Below are positions 1 to 9,740 of a stretch of 64,000 bases of DNA, piece by piece; positions within the stretch are counted from its first letter, which is position 1, and every line of letters begins with the position of its first letter. Under the pieces are notes generated by a model. That model was not told the DNA's origin and did not search any database. It was given only the letters and a program-made list of their open reading frames with translations. The stretch comes from Macrocystis pyrifera (Eukaryota > Sar > Phaeophyceae > Laminariales > Laminariaceae), in the NCBI GenBank assembly GCA_031763025.1, contig JASSKH010000002.1:16590468-16654467 (forward strand), read 5' to 3'. The position numbers and the translations under genes were made by a program.

Positions 1-254
1 TTGAGTACGTGCTCTGGCCAGATAGTCTACAAACGATAGCATTCGGGGCATGGTTCGACCAGTCCATTCGGGTAAAGTTCGGTTGGCCAAATGGTCTGCG
101 GTCGATTACTTTCGGTTTCTGGTTTAACCAGCCAATCAAGGACGTCAAGTGGCCAGTGAATCTGAAGTCAGTCACGTTCGACAGAGGTTTCAACAGGAAG
201 CATGTGGTGGGGGTTATCTGGCCCGGAATGCAACCAGTTACGTTTCAGTCGTAA
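1..254 (+). CDS. FNIP-like repeat protein, 3' end only
   Basis: The frame is open from the window edge to a TAA, so the start lies outside the window. Three repeats of about 23 residues are visible, each with a Trp-Pro step followed by L-x-x-I/V-T-F and then a W/G-F-N-Q or F-D-Q segment. This is the pattern of FNIP/IP22 repeats, known from Dictyostelium, mimivirus and some stramenopiles. Such repeats form leucine-rich-like solenoids, usually for protein binding. No catalytic domain is visible in this piece. It could be viral or host; the flanking DNA does not decide. Confidence is moderate for the repeat family and low for the role. Confidence 0.6.
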   Translation, partial: EYVLWPDSLQTIAFGAWFDQSIRVKFGWPNGLRSITFGFWFNQPIKDVKWPVNLKSVTFDRGFNRKHVVGVIWPGMQPVTFQS

Positions 255-366
255 GATTTTCGTTCATGGAATTCATCCAACTTTTAAACGCGGTGGATTT
301 TAACTCTTTATTTTCGGAGATCTAGCACGACACATTATTTGTTCTTTGTCCACGGACCTACAGTAA
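255..366. other. Short intergenic spacer
   Basis: A/T-rich spacer between two convergent gene ends. No further signal is seen. Confidence 0.4.
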
Positions 367-385
367 TTAATTTACTCGTAAGAAA
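363..385 (+). repeat. 23-bp inverted motif, copy 1
   Basis: The 23 bases from 363 to 385 (GTAATTAATTTACTCG then TAAGAAA) recur perfectly in inverted orientation at 2857-2879 and with one mismatch in direct orientation at 9700-9722. Copy 1 overlaps the stop and last codons of the broken gene at 367-862. Placed 2.5 kb apart and inverted, copies 1 and 2 could be ends of a mobile segment, but no flanking target duplication is obvious. Confidence 0.7.
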
Positions 386-862
386 GTGGAATAGTAATCT
401 GTAAAATTGGCGACACATGTACGCTCTATTTCTTGCTTGATGGCGTCATAGTGTTCGGTGAACTCGAGCACACCAGTCGAGAACAAAACGCACGAGTTGG
501 GGCTTTTCGTCTTGACGTAATCGAGAATGTCACCCTTGTATGATTTGTTGCACCCGAGACAGCCCTGTATATCAACACAGACGTCGCCGCAGCCATAAAC
601 CGCACCGATGGTAGATTCAGTGACATACGGAAATAACGCCGCCCGTTCGCAAGTCCAAATGCGGAGATCCTAGCACAACAAGCTCCTTTTTCATCTTGGA
701 AGCGCACCGTAAGGCACGAGAAAACAGTACTTTTTTCTTCACGTTCCTTACGATCAAGGAATCGACACAGCAACAAACCATGTAAACAAAAAAGATGGTT
801 TTCAAATTCATGTAGCTAATCAATACCCACATTTCATTTTGGAGGAACGTCGTTTGCAGCAA
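367..862 (-). pseudogene. Broken gene for a small secreted, Cys-containing protein
   Basis: The N-terminal part (862 down to about 650) starts with a Met followed by a hydrophobic run with three consecutive Cys, suitable as a signal peptide or membrane anchor. The reading frame then has to change near 650. In the new frame it stays open to the TAA at 367-369, with Cys-rich pieces such as GCGDVC and GCLGC. Neither frame alone gives a sensible product, but the two join into about 160 residues of ordinary composition. No family is recognised. The last residues are encoded inside the 23-bp repeated motif. The call rests on frame continuity, so moderate confidence only. Confidence 0.45.
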
Positions 863-1619
863 CGAGAACGATAGCTGCTACCATACAACCCGTTGCCCGA
901 ATTTGCTTCACCATAAAAAACTACAGCCACGTTCCCAGTCGCCAAACACCAAAAAGCTTCACCATGAAAAAATACAGCCACGTTAATGTGTGTATGTCAC
1001 AGCTTAGCGCCAAACACCAAAAAGCTTCACCATAAAAAAACCACGTTGATATGTGTATGCCCTAGCTTGTCGCCAAACACCAAAAGGTTCACCATAAAAA
1101 AACCACGTTAATATGTGTATGCCCTAGCTTATCGCCAAACACCAAAAACTTCACCATAAAAAAACCACGTTGATATGTGTATGCCCTAGCTTATCGCCAA
1201 ACACCACAAAGCTTCACCATAAAAAAAATACAGCCAGCCACGTTAATGTGTGTATGCCCTAGCTTATCGCCAAACACCAAAAAGCTTCACCATAAAAAAA
1301 CCACGTTCTATGTGTGTATGTCCATGTATGTGTGTATGTCCTTCGCCAAAAACCAAAAAGCCTCAAATGTTTCCCGGAGTAGCTTTTAGTGTACACCTAC
1401 TGTAAACCACATATATATATGTCTTATCGCCAAACGTTTGCCGCAAAGTCTAAACAAATAGCCACATGGCATCATACATGAGAAGACAAATATCAAAGCC
1501 ACATGCGAACGATAGCTGCCACAAAGTCTACTCTCCGCAGAGAGCTTAGTATGAGAAAAAAATAGCCACATGGCATCAAAAATAAAGGTTAGGTTTACAT
1601 GTACTGTCCACACACCCGC
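863..1619. repeat. Tandem array of a ~61-bp unit plus related degenerate repeats
   Basis: From about 947 to 1345 a unit of roughly 61-66 bp recurs about six times. Each begins CGCCAAACACCAAAAAGC, continues TTCACCATAAAAAAACCACG and ends in TATGTGTATGCCCTAGCTTAT. Between 1346 and 1619 looser relatives appear, including two copies of ATAGCCACATGGCATCA (near 1458 and 1562). No gene is seen; the short open frames here only follow the repeat. Confidence 0.75.
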
Positions 1620-2756
1620 CTAAGGAATCAGCAACTTGGCGAAGGAAAGCAGGTCATCGTACTCCTTCTGCTCATCTGTCCGCACATCGCGCCAAGTGCT
1701 CCCAGATAGCTCTGTTTCGTTGGCGAGCCAATCGCCGTCCAAAGGCTGCAAGCCGTCAAAGTCGCGACCACCGCCACCACTGTTGTCGTTGTAAGAAGGA
1801 TCCAGCTCCGGGGAAAGAGGAGGTAGCGAAAAGTTCGCGTATTCGCCGCTGTTAAGAGCGCTGGTCTGTCCGATCTCGGAGGGTAACACGGGCAACCACC
1901 AGTATGGCGCGACAAAGAAGGGAGGGGAGTGGGATGATAGTTTTATATTGCTTTGCATAATAATGTTGCGATGAAGCCAGTTTTCGGTAACGACAAGAAA
2001 CAATCATGCAGAACGCAGCAACTGGTGCTGGGGTAGCCACATTGCCTGCTGGAGCACACACATGGATTGCCGAGGCTGCTGAGGCTGAGGCTGCTGAGGC
2101 TGCTGAAGCTGAGGCTGCTGAGGCTGCTGCTGAGGCTGAGGCTGCTGAGGCTGCTGCTGAGGCTGAGGCTGCTGAGGCTGTTGAGGCTGCTTGGAAACAC
2201 CGTACATAAAAGCGCCGGACTTTCCCGCAGTGGCCTCTAACTGGGTCCGGTACGGCTGCCATTACAGCAAATATGTTTGCGTAGGAAACACGAGATGAGC
2301 ATGTGTGTATTCGGGATCGCGTGCGAGCCTACCTATCACGAAAGGGCACTTAACACAGAGCGCTTGCCCGTTATTTACCCAAGCATCTCTCTCTCTGTTC
2401 AACAAACTTTTTACACGCACCTCTTCGGGGAACCGGCGTCCTTTCTTGATCGTGCGGAGGAATGTTTGCGAGTGCGTCCTAACTTGATCCCGAGACCGCG
2501 TAGGAATCAGCGTTGCCACTGCGTCCCAATCCCTACCGTACAGCCGAATGCCACAAGGAAAGGCCTCGTGCTCTTCGCGCGTCCACCTCCCCCTGTTCCT
2601 TCGAATCATGGTGAACGGGGATTGTAGGAATGTGGACTTGAGACAGGATTTTGCGAGTCCGCTCGGGTTATTTTTACGGTGCTGGTGAATTATTGTAGGT
2701 AGGGTCCATGTACGAAACGCGAAACCCTCTTTTTTTTCCGCTGGTTGGTTGGACAC
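1620..2756 (-). pseudogene. MYB-like (SHAQKYF-type) transcription factor with two in-frame stops
   Basis: One frame runs from 2756 to 1620 on the minus strand, broken by TAA at 2262-2264 and TGA at 2004-2006. The likely start is the Met at 2609, just before a single MYB/SANT repeat (RGRWTREEHEAF, then GRDWDAVA, then a third helix like RSRDQVRTHSQTFL). That helix is the hallmark of plant-type SHAQKYF MYB proteins, which bind I-box/GATA-like DNA. A Gln/Pro-rich tract encoded by a CAG/CCT repeat (about 2060-2195) and an acidic Ser-rich tail follow, typical of activation domains. The stops fall after the DNA-binding part, so a truncated binder could still be made. Host or viral origin is undecided. 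Confidence 0.65.
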
Positions 2757-2932
2757 GTTTCCAAAGTGTGTGAGGTGGGGTGTCCGGGAGTAGTTACTTT
2801 CGAGAATATACTCTTTGACCTAAACGAGGCCTACCAATTTTGGATGGTTTTGTTCATTTCTTACGAGTAAATTAATTACCGGACGGGAAAGCTATATCAG
2901 TGCGAGCTTGTGAGATCACTATTGTCAACTTT
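2757..2932. other. Intergenic, holds the second 23-bp motif
   Basis: No gene. The stretch 2838-2879 is the inverse of 9700-9741. A 19-base string ending at 2933 recurs exactly at 18655-18673. Confidence 0.5.
2857..2879 (-). repeat. 23-bp inverted motif, copy 2
   Basis: Exact reverse complement of 363-385. The homology to the third copy extends on one side to about 42 bp (2838-2879 versus 9700-9741 inverted). Confidence 0.7.
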
Positions 2933-3438
2933 ACTCAGTGTGATTGAGTCTAGCAAGACTCGCGCCTCCACCTCTTGAATGTAAAGAGAGGGCGTTTTTG
3001 CGTGAGCCCTTTCGAGTTTGAGATTTGATTTCAAGCGTTTGAAGGATTCTTCCACCCTCCATCTCGACGCGTAAATGGTTTTAATATCCCGCCGAGATAG
3101 CGATGGATCGTTCGTCAGGCAAACATATGTTTTACCATCAATGAAGTACTTCAGCAGACGCGCCTTCACGCCAAGAATAAGGCAATTTGCCTCCGTTTGA
3201 CATGAGTTGAAGAACGACCTGGTCCCCCTAAATGCGTCTATCTTTAGTCGCCAAACACCGAATGCGTGTGAGTCATTAACGCTTCGCAGTAAATCTTTGG
3301 AGTAGTATCCTCTGTCAAACACTAGAGTATCACCTTTGCGTACATTTCGAAGCATCGGAACGGCTGCCTTCCTCTCATTGAAGTGTTTCGTCAGCTCGAA
3401 GTCCACACACACTTTCGATTTTACGTCCACCATCGAAG
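2933..3438 (-). mobile_element. IS4-type transposase fragment, copy 1
   Basis: About 506 bp nearly identical to 21321-21826 of the longer copy. It encodes the middle and C-terminal catalytic core: the second Asp in FDRGYYSKDLL and the Y-(2)-R-(3)-E-(6)-K signature (YASRWRVEESFKRLK) that defines the IS4 family. The N-terminal domain with the first Asp is missing, and the C-terminal end is cut after SITLS. One side ends at a 19-base string shared with 18655-18673. The other side ends at the inverted repeat units of 3436-3595. It is a dead, internally cut copy; the frame happens to read on into the repeats. Confidence 0.85.
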
Positions 3439-3595
3439 AGTGTGCACAGTCCCGTGACGGGGGAAAACCTCCCTCCCTGCTTCCCGTGGTCATCCGATCG
3501 AAAAAATGTATGTGCGCAGTCCCGTGACGGGGAAAACCTCCCTCCTTGCTTCCCGTGTTCACCCGATCGAAAAAATATAGGTGTAATTGCATTGG
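3436..3595 (-). repeat. Two inverted copies of the 70-bp repeat
   Basis: Two units, each with CAGTCCCGTGACGGGG, a CCTCCCTCC tract, GCTTCCCGTG and CCGATCGAAAAAAT, are the reverse complement of the ten-copy array at 9741-10560. They abut the cut end of the IS4 fragment and precede the giant surface gene, so the gene lies between inverted repeats. Confidence 0.85.
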
Positions 3596-3622
3596 TTTCG
3601 TTCTCCAAAAAAACAATTCTGA

Positions 3623-3634
3623 AAAATAAAATGT
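3623..3634 (+). promoter_or_regulatory. Candidate promoter motif AAAATAAAATGT
   Basis: An A-rich motif ending TAAAATGT lies 24 bases before the start of the giant surface gene. The same core precedes at least five other genes in the window at 24-38 bases. Function is inferred from recurrence only. Confidence 0.4.
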
Positions 3635-3658
3635 AGCCTATGTTTTAACTGCGATAAC

Positions 3659-4462
3659 ATGACTTCACCTGTGACATGGACCAAGAACGGAGACGGTAAG
3701 TTAGAAGTGGCGGCGAAGGAGCACCTGCTCCAGATCATGAACAAGGGTTTGCTGTACACGGACGCTGGCGACGCGCCCACCGACTACTGGAGTTCAGAAT
3801 ATCTGCAGACGAGCGACATTGATTTTAAAGATGACCACGCGAGCATCGCGCCGATTGGAAATGTTGATGAGAGCTTCACGGGGGAGTATGACGGCGGTCG
3901 TTTCGAAATAAGGAATTGGTCGTTCGCGGGTGACATCCACGACTCAGGTTTGTTCGGGCTTTGCAGCGGAGCTGTCCTCGGGCATATCCGCCTCTCTGGC
4001 GCGTGGACCCTGTCGGGTGGTGAGTACACCGGCTTCCTGGCAGGGAGGTTATCCAGTTGTCAATTGGGCGACGTGGAAGCCGATTTCGACGCGGGGACTG
4101 CTCTCAGCGGGGATACAAACACCGGGGGCTTGATTGGTCGTATGAGCGATTCCCAGTGTTACGGCATCACACTGCGGGGAACCATGGACTCGCTCAGTAG
4201 TTTGGGATACGCCGGTGGCATCGTTGGGTACGCCCTGGGTGCCACGACCCAGGCGAAGCAAGTCCGAAGCCTGGCGACCTTCCCTGCAGGGGTCCAGGGT
4301 GACAAAACCGGTGGGATAGCCGGCGTCTTTATCGGCGCGCTCTCCAACTGTTTAAAACGCGATGCACGGAGACATTTTCGGCAACACATACGCCGGCGGG
4401 CTGGTGGGGTGGATGTCACACGACTCAGCCGACGATCCTCTGCAAGACTCGCTGGTGAATAG
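3659..4462 (+). pseudogene. Surface protein segment A: module 1, first half
   Basis: The ATG at 3659 follows the A-rich promoter-like motif, so it is the natural start. The segment holds the module opening, the DID/IGN/YDGG block and about five GLUG-like turns up to LSNCLK near 4353. From there the frame runs into Arg/His-rich nonsense and stops at 4462. The proper continuation (a GDIFG and GGLVGW stretch) is in another frame from about 4354. Confidence 0.65.
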
Positions 4463-4513
4463 CATGGTGGGGAACACGGAAGTGGTGCCGTCGCCGGTGG
4501 GATATTCGGATAT

Positions 4514-5014
4514 GTGAAGGTCAACAGCTATCCCATCTCTTTTACGAAGCTCTTGAACTACATGAAAGGTGATGTGGTGGGACCGACCGCGTCGGGGGGT
4601 ATCTGTGGTGTAGTCAGCGGGGACGGCGAAAACGATGCATCCATCGCGAAATCCGTCGTGGCCATACAGGGCACGGTCAACCAATCGGTGCGTGGGTCGG
4701 AAGAGTTTACGCCTTCTGGGATCGAGGTGACCGTGGACGCGAGTTTCGGCATGGCGTACACGTCAAACGACTACGGCTCGGTGACGATGGTGGTGGACGA
4801 TGCGTTGGTGTATCATTCTGCGTTCACGGATCTGCCGTACATTGACACGAGCTTCACGGATGACGAAGGACAGGTTTACAAGTGGGACTTTGTGTTTGCC
4901 AACATCGGAGGAAAGTTTGAGGAGTACACGCACCTGAGCGTGCACAAAGCCGACGTGTCGGCGCCATACTATACCGACTTTGGTCTGGAAGAAGACAACG
5001 ATGTAGTCTACCTG
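4514..5014 (+). pseudogene. Surface protein segment B: module 1, second half
   Basis: Resumes in a third frame after a further shift near 4500. It carries LLNYMKGDVVG, the RGSEEF block, the DYGSVTMVVDDALVYH block and the end-of-module stretch FVFANIGGKF to VVYL. At 5014 homology to the other modules stops and the SINE-like insertion begins. The open frame runs on to 5038 only by reading into the insertion. Confidence 0.65.
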
Positions 5015-5272
5015 CCGGCGTCGCCGGTGGCTTGGTAGGTGGTCCGCGAGCCTGTCAAGATCAATTTCGTGAGTTCGAGTCTCACCGAGTGCATGCTCAT
5101 AGGGACTTTTTCTTGCATAAAAAATTGATAAGCGGAAAACGCGAAAGCGTGAGTTGGCTACATTCGATGAAAATCGACGAGCAGTGGGAATGCTGAACCC
5201 TATACGCGATAAAAACTAAAGGCACCCTTTTTTTTTTTTTTTTTTTTTACGTAATAAATTATTTTTTTATTT

Positions 5273-5342
<70 letters not shown>

Positions 5343-5492
5343 TTTTTTTTTTTTTTTTTTTTTTTTTCCGGGGGGGAGAAGGGACGACACCTGTGACCAC
5401 GGCTTGTCCAGAAGATCGTCGAAGGTAAAACCTCCTACGAGTGGGCTGGAAAGTAAAAGTGGTGATTAAAAAAAAAAAAAAAAAAAAAAAAA
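5015..5492 (+). mobile_element. SINE-like retroposon inserted in the surface gene
   Basis: The module homology is interrupted exactly here: the gene reads CTG before the insertion and resumes with CTG-ACG-TAC after it. The insert has a tRNA-like head: an A-box-like TGGCTTGGTAGG at 5028-5039 and a B-box GTTCGAGTC at 5073-5081. The B-box sits in a perfect 5-bp stem (GTGAG / CTCAC). The insert ends in a run of 25 A (5468-5492). A head with internal Pol III promoter boxes and a 3' poly-A tail is the structure of a tRNA-derived SINE. The flanking duplication is only CTG, which is short for LINE-driven insertion. A 140-base T-rich block inside may be a nested antisense retroposon tail or an assembly artefact. 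Confidence 0.6.
5228..5367. repeat. Poly-T block inside the SINE-like insert
   Basis: About 140 bases of almost pure T, broken by ACGTAATAAATTA near 5249 and a few A. It could be the inverted poly-A tail of a nested retroposon or a homopolymer artefact. The Lys-rich open frame on the opposite strand is meaningless. Confidence 0.8.
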
Positions 5493-6932
5493 CTGACGTA
5501 CGCGAACACGGAGGAGAATTCGCTGTACATCGACTCCAATCTGACGATCAGCAAGACGACCGCAGACATCGCCTTCCATGTAGGGAAGACGGTGATCTTG
5601 TACGGAACGCCGGATCCCTTGGAAACACTGGCCTGGACCAAGAGCGCCGAAGGAAAGTTTGAGGTGGCGACGGTCAACCACATGCTGCAGCTTATGTCCG
5701 AAGGTTCGAAGTTCACGGATCTTGGCGATCACCCCAGGGATTACTGGAGCTCGGCGTACATTCAGACGAGCGACATCGATTTACAGAATGACCACGCGAG
5801 CATCGCGCGTATCGGGAACGAGACCACACAATTCACGGGCGAGTACGACGGCGGTCTTTTCCAAATCTCGAATTGGGCGTACGCGGGAGGTACTAGTGAA
5901 AACAAGACAGGCTTGTTCGGGTACTGCATCGGGGCGACTCTGACACACATCCGCCTCGCGGGTGCGTGGAGTTTGTCCGAGGCGGGCGTTTATTCGGGGT
6001 TCCTCTGTGGATACGCGGAAGCTTCGGCCATGTACGACGTCGAGGGCGACTTCTCTTCGGGAACCATTCTCAACGGATCCGGCGTGTATGGTGGTGGAAG
6101 CTTGCTTGGACTTGCTTATGGCGGAACCCTGCACGGCTTGACCTTGCGTGGAATCGTGGACGTTGACTTACCCGATTGTCATAATGCAGGTGGTGTTGTC
6201 GGATATCTTCGTACAGGCGCCACGTTAACTCATTGCCGCAATCTCGCCACATTTGCGAACGGTATCTCCGGTATTACAGTCGGAGGTGTCGTTGGAACCG
6301 TCCAAGACGGGAACATTTCCAATTGCCTGAACGCAATTACCGGCGACATCATAGGCAGCTCTGACAGCGGGGAGTTCGGCTCAGCAACCATTTCCGAAGG
6401 GGTTTGTGGTAGCGTCTTTGGTACATGCGAAGTCAACCGTTTGATCAATACCATGACCGGGGGCATTACATCTTTGGACAGATCCGGAGGCATCGTGGGA
6501 CTGTGGTCAGCATATGACCTCACGACGGCCACTGGAGAAATCATGCTCAACTACATGAAAGGTGATATACTCGGGACTGGCGGAGCTGGTGGCATCGTTG
6601 GCAGCTTGTCCCGAAGTAGTGCATCTGGAGACGCATCACAGTACGGCCAAGTATCCATCACCAAGTCCGTCGTCGCGATGCACGGAAACGTCGCGCAGTC
6701 TGTTCGCGGTGTTGAGGATTTCTCACCTTCCATGGTCGAAGTCACCGTGGACACGAGTTTCGGCATGTTCTTCGACACGAACGACTACGGATCATCGACG
6801 ATGGTCGTGGACGACGCCCTCGTGTACCATCCGCAATTCACGGATTTGCCTTACTTTGTGCTAAGCGGCACGGATCCCGAAGGAAACGAGTTCCCAACAT
6901 CGGCGGCAAGTTTGCAGACTACACGCACTTGA
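5493..6932 (+). pseudogene. Surface protein segment C: module 2
   Basis: Open from the codon after the poly-A tail. It starts with the inter-module linker (LTYANTEENSLYIDS) and covers a complete module. Included are DYWSSAYIQTSDIDLQ, the IGN and EYDGG block, about nine GLUG-like turns with Cys-Asn steps, LNYMKGDILG and the DDALVYH block. Near 6885 about 20 bases are missing relative to the other modules (the DFVFA stretch), which throws the frame. The last residues to 6932 are out of frame. Confidence 0.65.
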
Positions 6933-8557
6933 GACTACACACGTCCTCCGAGATATTCGCTCCAATTCCCACGACGCTTGGTTCCATCGGCGACGACAGC
7001 GACGTCGTGTACCTGACGTATACCAATGTGGACGAAAACTCCCTGTACATCGACAGTTCACTCACAATCATCGAAACCACGGCCGACGTGGTTTTCGACC
7101 ACGCCAAAACCGTGGTAGTGTACGGCACGCCAACTCCGGCCACGACGGTTCTTTGGACGCAAGACACGGACGGCAAGTTTGAAGTTGCCACGAAGGAGCA
7201 CCTTCTGCAGCTGATGAACAAGGGTGTCCTGTACACGGACCTCGGCGCGGTCCGTCCTTCCAGCTACTGGGCGCACCACTACGTCCAGACGGCCGAGATC
7301 GACCTTGTGGATGACGAGGAACACGTCGTGTGCATCGGCGACGAGGACACGAGCTTCGTCGGGTCGTACGAACACGATGGCTTCGAGGTTTTAAATTGGC
7401 AACATGGCGATGAACACGCGCGGCTGTTCGGCGACCGCACCACGCTGATGTGGACTCAGGACGCCGAAGGGAGATACCAAGTGGAACGCGTCGAACACCT
7501 GCTGCAGATCATGGACAGTGGCGAGATGTTTGTCAACGAAGGAGACTTTCCGTCCGATCACTGGGGAGCATCGACCCATTACATTCAGACGGCGGACATC
7601 GACTTGCAAGACTGGCACGCCAACATTTATCCGATCGGAAACGCCACGACCAACTTTTTCGGCCAGTACGACGGAGGCGGTCACACGATATCCAATTGGT
7701 CGTACACGCAGCCAGAAGATAGCGCGACCGTCACATCTACAGGCCTCTTTGGAGTCGTGGCCGACGCCGAAATCAAAGGCGTACGCCTAAACGGTGTGTG
7801 GACGCTGAACGGATCCGCCCACGCGTCCACGTACCTTGCCGACGGCTTTCTGTGCGGTACGGCCACCGGATCGACAGTGTATGACATCGAAGGAGACTTT
7901 TCAACCGGAACTCTGCTGGCCGGAGGATCGAGCACCACGGCTCCCATCACGCACAGGGTCGGGGTCCTGATCGGGTACGCGTCGGAGTCAGTTGTGTGCA
8001 ACGTAACATTGAAGGGGACGGTGGACCTCAAAAATTTCGGGGACGATGACCACAACACTTGCGTCGGTGGCGTGATCGGGTACGTCATCAACGCCGCTTC
8101 GTCCGTTTCCCTCTGTCGCAACGTCGCGACTTTTCCCAACGGCATCATCGGCCAAACCGCCGGCGGATTAATCGGATACTTCCACATGGGAACGTTGTCG
8201 CATAGTCTCAACGCCATGCAGGGCGACGTCGTCGGAATCACGCACGCCGGCGGCATATGTGGCGTGCACGCCGCCGGCGGGAGCTGCGAGGTTGCCGTCA
8301 ACGCCATGACTGGAAACATCCAAGCCACGGAAAACGCCGGAGTTATGCACGGGTGTGTTGACGCATCTGGGACCGACACGGTGTCTTCCTCTCAACTACT
8401 CAACTACATGAGTGGAAGTGTTCAAGCGTCCACGGCCGGCGGGATTGTTGGGCTGGTGACGCGATCGACGGAGACAGGCGACGTCGGCATCACCAACTCC
8501 ATCGTGGCCATGAATGGAACCGTCGATCAACCTATCCGTGGATCGGAGACCTTCTAG
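6881..8557 (+). pseudogene. Surface protein segment D: short module plus module 3
   Basis: Resumes with NIGGKFADYTHL and the linker to VVVYGTPTP. A short, degenerate module of about 100 residues follows (HHYVQTAEIDL, then DEDTSFVGSYEHDGFEVLNW). After that comes a full module opening at TLMWTQDAEGRYQVE, with HYIQTADIDLQ, QYDGGGHTISNW and a full set of GLUG-like turns. It ends at UAG 8555-8557, in frame with the next segment, at a position where the other modules have Thr or Ser. Confidence 0.65.
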
Positions 8558-8575
8558 TCGTCGGCGCTTGACGCG

Positions 8576-9619
8576 GTGGTGAACACCGATTTCGGCATGG
8601 TGTATCAGACACAGATTGTGAATGAGACGACAATCAGTGGTTTCACCACGAATCCCGCGTTCCCTGATCTGCCGTACATTCCTCTGGCGGCGACTGATCC
8701 GGACGGATTCATCCAAAGTTGTGATTTCGTCTTTGCCAATCTGGGGGGAAACTTTGTGTATTTCGGCCTGTTCACGCACCTGGCTCTGCACACCACCACC
8801 GTATCGGCGCCCTTTGCAACCGATCTCGGCTTGGAGTCGTCCAACACAGAGGTGTATCTGACCTACGCCAACTTGGCCAAGTCGGAAATCTTCGTCGATG
8901 ATGCACTCACAATCGTAGAGACAGCGGCAAGCATCGCGTACAACCACGCCAAATCCGTTGTGCTTCTCGGCAGTGCCTCGCTTCCGCTCATTTGCGAACC
9001 AATGGCGCTAACGATCAGGACAAGCATCGATGCATCTGGTTCACAGTTCAGGCTGACTCACCAAGAAACCTCGCAAGGTTCACTGGAGATCCTGGGTGAC
9101 GATTTTACGGGCTCCAGCAAGATCATCGACGGTCTGACGCCAGAGACCACATACGTGATACGTCTTTACGCAGATGACATTCTAATCGAGCATCTGTTGC
9201 TTGCGACCGCCGTCAACTCAGCCGAGAACTACGACGCCGCCGATTTCTATGTCCAAGACCAAGAATTGTACGATATTTCAAACGTTGGTGATCAAGTACC
9301 GAGCTCAATCGTGAATGAAATCTTTACAACCGGTGATATCATCGCCGTGGACATGAATTTTGCCCGTAAGACAGAGATGGAAACAACATTTGTCAAGAAG
9401 GGAGAGCTCCTTGACGTCGATGGCCTCGACGCCGTCTTGCTGCCGTTTTCTCTCTCCAACACGGAGACGCAATCATCCACCATTTTGTTGTCCGACGAAA
9501 CATCCGTGACCGTAAGTCTCGAACAGGGCTCGGGAGAAATTTCGGTTGGAGGTACAACGTATCCCAGTAGAAAGTCGTTTGTAATCGACGGCCGCAAATG
9601 TACTGCCTTCGACATATAA
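8576..9619 (+). pseudogene. Surface protein segment E: end of module 3 and C-terminal domain
   Basis: In frame with segment D after the UAG. The first 140 residues complete module 3 (FVFANLGGNF, then VYLTYANLAKSEIFVDD). A fibronectin-III-like stretch follows (LTPETTYVIRLYADD), then a C-terminal region with LLPFSLS and EISVGGTTYPSR that matches the organisation of the fibre-type gene at 37837-39091. A true stop TAA lies at 9617. An internal start at 8576 could make a separate C-terminal fragment, but nothing indicates it does. Confidence 0.65.
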
Positions 9620-9699
9620 TTTGCATTGATAATCTGTCACACACCCTTGTCTTGAAGGATTCGTGACGCTTTCCGTAGTTTTTGACATAAAATATTTCA

Positions 9700-9722
9700 G
9701 TAATTAATTTACTCGTGAGAAA
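9700..9722 (+). repeat. 23-bp motif, copy 3
   Basis: Same orientation as copy 1 with one A-to-G change. Immediately downstream of the giant gene and directly upstream of the ten-copy array. Confidence 0.7.
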
Positions 9723-9740
9723 TGAACAAAACCATCCAAA

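Larger units (their letters stand above)
3659..9619 (+). pseudogene. Giant modular GLUG-type surface/adhesin protein, broken
   Basis: The five open segments below join into one gene of about 1,970 residues once the insertion at 5015-5492 is discounted. It has three long modules and one short one. Each module opens with W-T-x-x-x-x-G-K/R-x-E/Q-V and H-L/M-L-Q-x-M, then YWSSxYxQTxDID, IGN and G-x-YDGG. GLUG-type repeats follow (GGIVGY, L-x-x-C-x-N, A/T-F-x-x-G), then a linker ending in D-V-V-Y-L-T-Y and V-Y-G-T-P-x-P. GLUG motifs occur in bacterial and viral adhesin-like proteins. The C-terminus resembles that of the gene at 37837-39091, which suggests a virion surface protein. It is broken by at least two frameshifts at 4340-4510, the insertion, a small deletion near 6885 and a UAG at 8555. 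Confidence 0.7.

Noticed and set aside
2006..2209. Ala/Glu-rich frame on the plus strand
   Set aside because: Shadow of the CAG/CCT repeat of the MYB-like gene on the other strand.
5200..5400. Poly-Lys open frame on the minus strand
   Set aside because: It only translates the poly-T block.
7681..8379. Long minus-strand frame of 232 codons
   Set aside because: Antisense shadow of the GLUG modules; Pro/Ser/Met composition unlike its surroundings.
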